DNA of 64,000 bases from an uncultured Lachnospiraceae bacterium (GTDB lineage Bacteria; Bacillota; Clostridia; Lachnospirales; Lachnospiraceae). This document shows, piece after piece, positions 58,182-64,000 of this stretch. The first letter of the stretch is position 1. Each line of letters begins with the position of its first letter. Location: positions 1 to 64,000 of the forward strand of contig CACZIO010000006.1 in NCBI GenBank assembly GCA_902781215.1. Direction: 5' to 3'. Position numbers and translations under genes: made by a program. The notes beneath the pieces are model-generated. The model saw only the letters and a list, made by a program, of their open reading frames with translations. It searched no databases and was not told the origin of the DNA.

Positions 58182-59063
58182 ATGCGAAAAAAGACAGTCA
58201 TGGCGCTTGGCCTTTTGGCCGCGCTCTTTCTGCATGGATGCGGCAGTGAAGCGGAATCTGCACGCAAATACGAATTGGCAGAGGTGCATCCCGTGGGAGG
58301 CAGGCAGGGAATATGCACAGAGGGAGGATATTACTGGGTAAGCGGATCAGGGACGCTGGAAAAATATGACAGCAGCTGGAACCTTGTCGCACAGAACACA
58401 GACCCCTTTGTCGGATATTCATTGCAAGTCAACCATATCGGCGACATTGATGTGTATAAGAATGAACTGTATCTGGGTGTAGAATACTTCATGGACGGAG
58501 AGGGGAAAAACATACAGGTCGCAGTCTATGACGGCGATACCCTGAAACTCAAAAGGGTCTTTCCCTTCCGTGCCGATACCGGCCAGCTGGAATGCAGCGG
58601 GATCGCAGTGGATCCTGACTCCGGAACTGTGTATATGTCATCATGGATTGATGACGAGTCCAGCGAGTATCTGTACATGTACGACCTTGATACGGGCGAT
58701 TACAAGGGAAAGCTCAGGATGCAGACCAGTCCCAGGTGGATACAGGGCGTGGCTTATCATAAGGGAAACCTCTATGTCACCAGCGATGACGGAGATGCCA
58801 ATGACAATGAGCCGGACCATATGTACAGGATAGAAGTATCAGAGGATAAAAAAATCGGACAGGTCAGCCTGGAAAAGACCTTTGACGATGTGATCAGGCA
58901 GGGCGAGATCGAGGGACTGACCTTTGATGAAGACCTTGGACAGTTTCTCCTCCTGTATAACAGGGGCGCGAGAATCATTGCCGGGATGCCGACAGGTTTT
59001 TATGAAGGCTACAGCGAGGAAATACATGAAGTCTTTGTGTACAACATGGTGGAAGGTGATTAG
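58182..59063 (+). CDS. lipoprotein with beta-propeller-like repeats
   Basis: The 293-residue protein has a lipobox LHGC (Cys20). The mature part shows repeated four-strand patterns (GNLYVTSDDGDAND, GIAVDPDSGTVYMSSW, QVNHIGDIDVYKNELYLGV) typical of propellers such as SMP-30/NHL-like folds. GAAGGGAGTATAAA precedes the ATG. It follows the GTPase gene by 79 bp on the same strand and may belong to the cassette, although the link is only positional. Its stop codon lies against the truncated hydrolase. Confidence 0.75.
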   Translation: MRKKTVMALGLLAALFLHGCGSEAESARKYELAEVHPVGGRQGICTEGGYYWVSGSGTLEKYDSSWNLVAQNTDPFVGYSLQVNHIGDIDVYKNELYLGVEYFMDGEGKNIQVAVYDGDTLKLKRVFPFRADTGQLECSGIAVDPDSGTVYMSSWIDDESSEYLYMYDLDTGDYKGKLRMQTSPRWIQGVAYHKGNLYVTSDDGDANDNEPDHMYRIEVSEDKKIGQVSLEKTFDDVIRQGEIEGLTFDEDLGQFLLLYNRGARIIAGMPTGFYEGYSEEIHEVFVYNMVEGD

Positions 59064-59392
59064 AATCCGGGACATCTCCGGGACGCCCATGACCAACCGC
59101 CTCCATGGATCTGGAAATAGGTGGGAAGCTTCTGTCCTTCCATGTTCGCGGGATGATAAATCAGTTCAGGCAGCTCATAACCGTCCCTGGCTTTGATATA
59201 AATACGCTCGGCATCCACCGGCATGCGGGCATCTTCCACAGTTTCCCTGTGCTTCCAGGCCTGAAAAGACTCATAGCAGGGACGTACCTTATTCAGATAC
59301 AGGTCGATCCAATATTGACGAGGTTTGGACATAAGCAGCCTGTACTGGGCTTCTTCCTCTCTGGCGATCACATCGCGGTCAAATTGTTTCAT
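59060..59392 (-). pseudogene. alpha/beta hydrolase, 3'-truncated
   Basis: 110 codons encode the N-terminal quarter of an acetyl-esterase-like hydrolase: LMSKPRQYWIDLYLNKVRPC, YIKARDGYELPELIYHPANM and the oxyanion motif FQIHGGGWSW. The frame then breaks off three residues later at the end of the lipoprotein gene; nucleophile, acid and His are missing. AAGGAGATT precedes the ATG. The cut marks a recombination junction at the right side of the cassette. Confidence 0.8.
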
Positions 59393-59518
59393 ACGAAAAT
59401 CTCCTTCCGACTATATTCTGTCTGTAATCTGTTCCCGACGCGAGTTATCTGATTGCTTTGATATTATTTTAGATAACTCAATGCCCTGGAACAATGGGCA
59501 CTGTTCCGGATTCGGTTA

Positions 59519-59660
59519 TGATCATCAATTTCATAGAATTATCCCTTTTAAGCCCGCAGCACCAGACAAAAACCTGGTGCCGCGGGCTTTTGCGTGCGAA
59601 GAAGGAGTCATGGAAAGGAAGGATCCCCGGTTCAGGCATGGTTGTCCTGCCTTTCGGACG
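59519..59660. repeat. direct repeat, right flank of the island (terminator unit 3)
   Basis: CAATTTCATAGAATTA, then a terminator (GCCCGCAGCACCAG/CTGGTGCCGCGGGC plus TTTT), then CATGGAAAGGAAGGATCCCC and TGGTTGTCCTGCC. It matches unit 2 at 54127-54233 and the first part of unit 1 at 53350-53412. Confidence 0.8.
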
Positions 59661-59762
59661 GAAGTTGTGGGATGATGCGGCTGGTGATCCGTCTTTGAGA
59701 TATTTATCTGTAAATAGCACATGCATAACATAAGGTAGATTTCCGTGGCACAAATTCACTGA

Positions 59763-59960
59763 ATATTTAGCAAAAGCTTTCATTGTACCGTATCAGGGAC
59801 ACTGGAGGCATTAGGATGGAACCAGAAAGCAGGACAACACCGATCTGCTCATCGCGAGAGGCCTTGCCGCATCTGCCGCCTGGGCTCTGGAGCTCATCTT
59901 CTGCGTGACAGGGATGATCAAGGACCGGCCGTTGCTGTGCCGGCCGGCCTGGCTCCGACA
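59763..59960 (+). pseudogene. degraded copy of the small membrane protein segment
   Basis: GAATATTTAGCAAAAGCTTT through ATTAGGATGGAACCAG, joined at AAAGCAGG directly to CAACACCGATCTGCTCATCG, which is the middle of the gene at 53773. The start codon and first 30 codons are missing; the frame is shifted. The rest of 59393-60082 shows no gene. Confidence 0.75.
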
Positions 59961-60082
59961 GGCCCCGTTCCGGGAAGACGAGACAAGCAGGGGGCGGTTA
60001 TGACACAGCAGCGTGATTTTTCCTGATTTCCGGGAGTATAATAAAGACAGTGATTCTGCACAGCAGAGAATAGGAGGGTGTT

Positions 60083-61219
60083 ATGACCGGAGTCCGAAAT
60101 ACTTTTAGAAAGAGATGTTTGCTCGCAGTTATCATAACCGCCATTATGCTCAGCCTCTTCGGCTGTGGGAAATCCGGACCGAAGGAAGAAAAGACGGGTG
60201 AAAAAGCCACAGGCGTCCAGTCCGAAGCTCCGAAGGAGACAGCAGAGAATGGCCAGCCGGGTTCAGAACAGGAGGACGGTTCAGAAGAAAAGGCTCAGGG
60301 TGAAAACACCAATCCCCTTATGAACTGCGAGGTCCTGGAAGCAGAGATCAAAGACGAAAGCGGAAACTCAGCCGGGACCCGCGGTTACATTCATTTTCCT
60401 TCTGATGAACTGGCAGATCTGACCAGCAAACAGATCGCGGAGTTTTCCCTGAATGTTGTTGACAGGAAAAACTATGACTATTTTACGGTTGACTTTGGGA
60501 CCGGAAAGGGAATCTATTACCCGGAGTGCAGTATCGACCGCGTTATGATCGGTGACATCGACAATGCTGGGAAGATTACCAACACAGAAAAATACCTCTT
60601 TGTATCCAGGGACGGAAAGCTCAGAATGGAGGATGCCGGTGAAGAGGCGCCTGCACAGACTGATGAACAGGTAGACCAGGTCGAAACACAGGAGGTTATG
60701 TCGGAAGCTGACCGGGAGGGCTTGGATAAACTGCAATCCATGGGAAATATTCAGACGGAGAACGGTATACTGACGGTGACAATCACCCTGCCTGCAGACC
60801 TGGCGGAAGGAATAACTGAGGAAGAGCTTGATGCAGGAAAGGGCGAAAACTACATCTCGGCAGTCCGCAATCAGGATGGTTCCGTGACATATAAAATGAC
60901 AAAGCAGCAGCATAAAAAGATGTTGACTCAGTTGACTGAGACCTTTGACAGCAGTTTACAGGAGCTGATTAACGACGAGACATATACGGTCTCGAACATC
61001 ACACATAACCACGATTTTACAGTTTTCGATGTGACGCTGGAAGGAACTGAACTGGGATTCTCTGATTCGTTTTCTGCTCTGAGCATGTACATGTATGGAG
61101 GCATGTACGGCGTCTTCAGCGGCCAGAGACCTGAGCATGTCATCGTTAATTTCCGGGATCCGAACGGCAATCTGATCCAGAGCGGTGATTCCGCAGATAT
61201 AAAGACAACAGCCCAATAA
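60083..61219 (+). CDS. lipoprotein of unknown function, 378 residues
   Basis: AGGAGGGTGTT precedes the ATG. The lipobox LFGC gives Cys28, followed by a Lys/Glu-rich linker. The mature part has GLDKLQSMGNIQTENGILTV and ITLPADLAEGITEEELDAGK, a pattern seen in uncharacterised clostridial lipoproteins, and ends with GNLIQSGDSADIKTTAQ. No enzyme motif. It is monocistronic, and base use is less GC-rich than to the left. Confidence 0.8.
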   Translation: MTGVRNTFRKRCLLAVIITAIMLSLFGCGKSGPKEEKTGEKATGVQSEAPKETAENGQPGSEQEDGSEEKAQGENTNPLMNCEVLEAEIKDESGNSAGTRGYIHFPSDELADLTSKQIAEFSLNVVDRKNYDYFTVDFGTGKGIYYPECSIDRVMIGDIDNAGKITNTEKYLFVSRDGKLRMEDAGEEAPAQTDEQVDQVETQEVMSEADREGLDKLQSMGNIQTENGILTVTITLPADLAEGITEEELDAGKGENYISAVRNQDGSVTYKMTKQQHKKMLTQLTETFDSSLQELINDETYTVSNITHNHDFTVFDVTLEGTELGFSDSFSALSMYMYGGMYGVFSGQRPEHVIVNFRDPNGNLIQSGDSADIKTTAQ

Positions 61220-61581
61220 GTGAGTTTTACTGATTGATTCTGCTAAACTGATATATAAGTAAAATGACCACATGCATCTGCGTTGGGACGCTGCAATAGG
61301 TTCTGCCGGTTAGAATAAATTGGGTGCAAATAATTGGGTGCAAATGCTTGGAAATGTCCCTAATAATACATACAATTAGGGACGGGAGGTGCAGCGGGTT
61401 ATGAAATCAAGGACGTTAATGCAGGACAGGATTATAAATTGCCAGGATTGAACCGGAAGAATGTGAAATACTGCTTCAGAGCACAGCATTTCGCAAAGGG
61501 ATGAATGCAGCGATTCATACACCTACACAGTTATCTTTTGACCATAAATGAACCTTCGATAACAGTAAAAGGAGGCTTCCA
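61220..61581. other. intergenic, no gene seen
   Basis: This 362-bp AT-rich stretch contains a direct repeat of AATTGGGTGCAAAT (two copies about 61317-61344) and only ORFs under 20 codons. A -10-like TATAAA at about 61431 is unsupported by a -35. No terminator was found after the lipoprotein gene. Confidence 0.5.
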
Positions 61582-64000
61582 TTGATATCCTCAGGAATTT
61601 ACGAACAGATTGTCAACACCAGGATTAACAATGAACTCACAAAGCTGGATCCGGAACAGTATGATATTAAACTGGAGACCCTGGATGCAGAAGATGCCCG
61701 GCGCATTCTGACAATTTATATTTCATATGTTATTCAGCAGGGACTGCGTTGTATTCGTGACAAGTTTAAAACGAATGAGGAACGTGAGTCCCTGCTTGCG
61801 CAGATTCGTCTTTGTAACGAGATTGTCAGGGAAGTGGCAGAATATGTGGAAGAACCTGACTTTGAAGACAATGTGATCCTGGAGAAGGGGGAAGTATTAA
61901 CATCCCTGTATAGGAAGATGAATTCTGCCAGGGCGATTGCAGGTAAAGACAACCAGAAAGTTGTCCGCCCGATTACATCGATCGTCGAGAATTCTCTGTT
62001 TACCGGGTCCAAAAATGAACCCAGTATGCTCTCTGAACTGAAGAAAGAGATTCTTTCCTCTGACCAGGTGGATCTTCTTGTGTCATTCATCAAGTGGAGC
62101 GCCATTCGTCCGCTGTTGCCGGAACTGGAAGCTTTTACAAAAAAAGATGGTGCAAGACTTCGAGTGATTACAACGACTTATACACAGGCGACAGATTACA
62201 AGGCTGTTCTGAAACTGGCGGAGCTCCCCAACACAATGGTCAAGATCAATTATGAGACCAATCATGCCCGCATGCATGCCAAATCCTACCTGTTCAAGAG
62301 AAATACAGGTTTCTCCACCGCTTATATCGGTTCATCCAACCTGTCGAATCCGGCTTTGACCGGCGGCCTCGAATGGAACGTCAAAGTGACCGAGAAAGAA
62401 TCCTTCGATATCGTCAAAAAGTTTGATGTGTCATTTGAGAGCTACTGGAATGATGATACATTCGAAACGTTTGATCCACAGGATGAAGAGTGCCGTAAGA
62501 AGCTGCAGGAAGAACTTTCGAAGTCTAAATTTGACAAGACAAATGCCCGCAGGCTTCAATTAGAGTTCCGGCCCTATGCCTATCAACAGGAGATCCTGGA
62601 TAATCTGGAAGCGGAGAGAGAAGTACAAGGGCATAATCACAATCTTGTCGTAGCAGCGACGGGCGTCGGAAAAACCGTGATCGCTGCCTTTGACTACAAG
62701 AGATTCATGCAGCAGCATCCCTCGGCCCGCCTTCTCTTTGTTGCGCACAGAAAAGAGATCCTGGAGCAGAGCATGCGGACATTCCAGGAGATCTTGAATG
62801 ATTTCAATTTCGGGGAACTCTATGTGGATGGAAACAAGCCGACGGATATTGAGCATCTGTTTATCAGTATTCAATCCTTCAATGCTGCGAAGCTGTCGGA
62901 GTGGACGTCAAAAGATTTCTATGACTATATCTGCGTTGACGAATTCCACCACGCGGCAGCCAAATCCTATCAGGAGCTGCTTTCCTACTACGATCCGAAG
63001 ATCCTCCTTGGTTTGACGGCAACGCCGGACCGCATGGATGGCAAGGATATTCTCAAATACTTTGACGGACGGATCGCCTCTAAAATGCTTCTGGGGGAAG
63101 CAATCGACAGAAATCTGCTCAGCACCTTCCAGTATTTCGGTGTCACTGATGAAGTCGATTATCGGAAATGCAAGTGGATCCATGGAAAATATGACACGAG
63201 CGAGCTCGAGAAGATCTATACTGCGGACCGCAAGCGCTGCGCTCTTGTGCTTGAGAGCGTAAACAAATATGTCACTGACATGGATGAAGTGAAAGGACTC
63301 GGCTTCTGCGTGAGTGTCAACCATGCCCAGTACATGGCCGATTACTTCAATGAGCATAGTGTCCCTTCCATCGCCCTGTCTGCAAAGAGCATAGATGACG
63401 TCCGTTCCAGCGCGAAGAAAAACCTCGTAGATGGGTCCATCAAGTTCATATTCGTTGTGGACCTCTACAATGAGGGCGTAGATATCCCCCAGGTAAATAC
63501 TGTTCTTTTCCTGCGTCCGACAGAGAGCGCGACAGTATTCCTGCAGCAGCTGGGCCGCGGACTCCGCCTGTATCCGGGAAAAGACTGCCTGACAATTCTT
63601 GATTTCATTGGCCAGGCGAATAAGAAATACAACTTCGGGATGAAGTTTGAGGCCATGGTCGGAAAAGGCCGCAAGTCCCTACGTAAGCAGATCGAGGAGG
63701 GCTTCTCTAATCTTCCGAGAGGCTGCTATATCGAGTTGGAGAAATATGCCAAGGAATATATTCTTGAAAACCTGAAGCAGACGGATAATACGAAGAATGT
63801 ACTGATCGATCATGTGCGGACGTTTGAAGAGGACACTGGCCTGCCCCTCACTTTGGAGAATTTCCTGACAGAATATAATCTTTCCCTCTACGATTTCTAT
63901 CAGAACAATGGCGGCCGTTCGCTCTATCGTTTGAAGAAGTGGGCTGGATTGATTGAGAGCGACCGGGATGTCGACGATAAAATCTATAGTATGTTGACCA
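61582..64000 (+). CDS. PLD-nuclease/DEAH helicase (DUF3427-type), runs off the window
   Basis: 806 codons are present and the gene continues past the right edge. The best start is the TTG at 61582, six bases after AGGAGG. An N-terminal phospholipase-D-like nuclease half carries HAKSYLFKR near 231 with GSSNLSN after it. A superfamily 2 helicase follows: AATGVGKTVIAAF near 357, VDEFHHAAA near 452, LTATPDR near 477, and motif VI QQLGRGLRLYPGK near 655. A DUF3427-like region begins after 690 (LPRGCYIELEKYAKEYI). Such proteins occur in DNA repair and in phage-defence neighbourhoods. Codon use looks less GC-rich than the left part, which fits transfer. Confidence 0.88.
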   Translation, partial: MISSGIYEQIVNTRINNELTKLDPEQYDIKLETLDAEDARRILTIYISYVIQQGLRCIRDKFKTNEERESLLAQIRLCNEIVREVAEYVEEPDFEDNVILEKGEVLTSLYRKMNSARAIAGKDNQKVVRPITSIVENSLFTGSKNEPSMLSELKKEILSSDQVDLLVSFIKWSAIRPLLPELEAFTKKDGARLRVITTTYTQATDYKAVLKLAELPNTMVKINYETNHARMHAKSYLFKRNTGFSTAYIGSSNLSNPALTGGLEWNVKVTEKESFDIVKKFDVSFESYWNDDTFETFDPQDEECRKKLQEELSKSKFDKTNARRLQLEFRPYAYQQEILDNLEAEREVQGHNHNLVVAATGVGKTVIAAFDYKRFMQQHPSARLLFVAHRKEILEQSMRTFQEILNDFNFGELYVDGNKPTDIEHLFISIQSFNAAKLSEWTSKDFYDYICVDEFHHAAAKSYQELLSYYDPKILLGLTATPDRMDGKDILKYFDGRIASKMLLGEAIDRNLLSTFQYFGVTDEVDYRKCKWIHGKYDTSELEKIYTADRKRCALVLESVNKYVTDMDEVKGLGFCVSVNHAQYMADYFNEHSVPSIALSAKSIDDVRSSAKKNLVDGSIKFIFVVDLYNEGVDIPQVNTVLFLRPTESATVFLQQLGRGLRLYPGKDCLTILDFIGQANKKYNFGMKFEAMVGKGRKSLRKQIEEGFSNLPRGCYIELEKYAKEYILENLKQTDNTKNVLIDHVRTFEEDTGLPLTLENFLTEYNLSLYDFYQNNGGRSLYRLKKWAGLIESDRDVDDKIYSMLT

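Noticed and set aside
61401..61450. Short ORF after a GGAGGTG
   Set aside because: 16 codons only, no conserved feature, and the following gene has its own ribosome site.

Overview
The window looks like chromosome of a fairly GC-rich Clostridia member, most likely Lachnospiraceae. The reasons are the gene types (AGCS symporter, Cthe_2159-like lipoprotein, CD1871A/4Fe-4S/TlpA trio, HxlR, WYL and AraC regulators, a radical SAM/SPASM gene with a Cys-rich partner), the GGAGG-type ribosome sites and many Gram-positive lipoboxes. No rRNA gene, canonical tRNA gene or CRISPR array was found. All family names come from reading motifs; no search was run.

Layout. 0.2-5 kb (minus strand): homocysteine methyltransferase, AGCS symporter and a secreted beta-helix lipoprotein behind two response-regulator-like promoters. 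5.5-17 kb: SNF2 helicase, an STT3-type oligosaccharyltransferase, HAD phosphatase, DUF554 protein, C39-type peptidase, and an AraC/MFS pair. 17-19.4 kb: TlpA, 4Fe-4S membrane protein and a 48-residue CXXC protein. 19.5-23.9 kb: a TPP-riboswitch-led thiamine-pyrimidine salvage operon (tenA, thiZ, thiX, thiY). 24-33 kb: a large adenosine-deaminase-like protein with an extra C-terminal domain, M32 carboxypeptidase, small lipoprotein, hotdog thioesterase, cation/proton antiporter and aspartate kinase.

33-37.7 kb holds two overlapping WYL regulators, then two tandem tRNA-like structured RNA candidates, then a vWA protein of the DUF2828/TROVE-like kind: a probable Ro60/Y-RNA-like RNP locus. 37.9-41 kb is a cupin - zinc macrodomain - SirTM sirtuin operon with an Rrf2 regulator. 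Three 21-bp palindromes of one architecture sit at the cupin promoter and in front of the Rrf2 gene. 41-44.8 kb is a second AraC/MFS pair with a sugar-binding lipoprotein. 45-48 kb pairs a radical SAM/SPASM enzyme with a membrane protein carrying nine cysteines in a short C-terminal tail. 48-52.5 kb has HxlR/flavin reductase, an XRE/zinc-ribbon regulator, a frameshifted LysR gene and an alpha/beta hydrolase.

52.5-60 kb is accessory DNA: an ORF6N remnant, duplicated terminator/small-membrane-protein units and, between two direct repeats, a two-gene cassette (patatin-GTPase-hydrophobic-domain fusion plus a second GTPase), a lipoprotein and a truncated hydrolase. I consider the cassette a candidate undescribed defence or membrane-remodelling system. 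The right edge carries a lipoprotein and the first 806 codons of a PLD-nuclease/DEAH helicase.

Two repeat layers run through the window. One is a REP-like family built on GGGACG and ACCGTCCC blocks, at more than a dozen intergenic sites. The other is short tandem repeats (15 bp x 8, 48 bp x 3, 49 bp x 4 and others), some of them inside genes.
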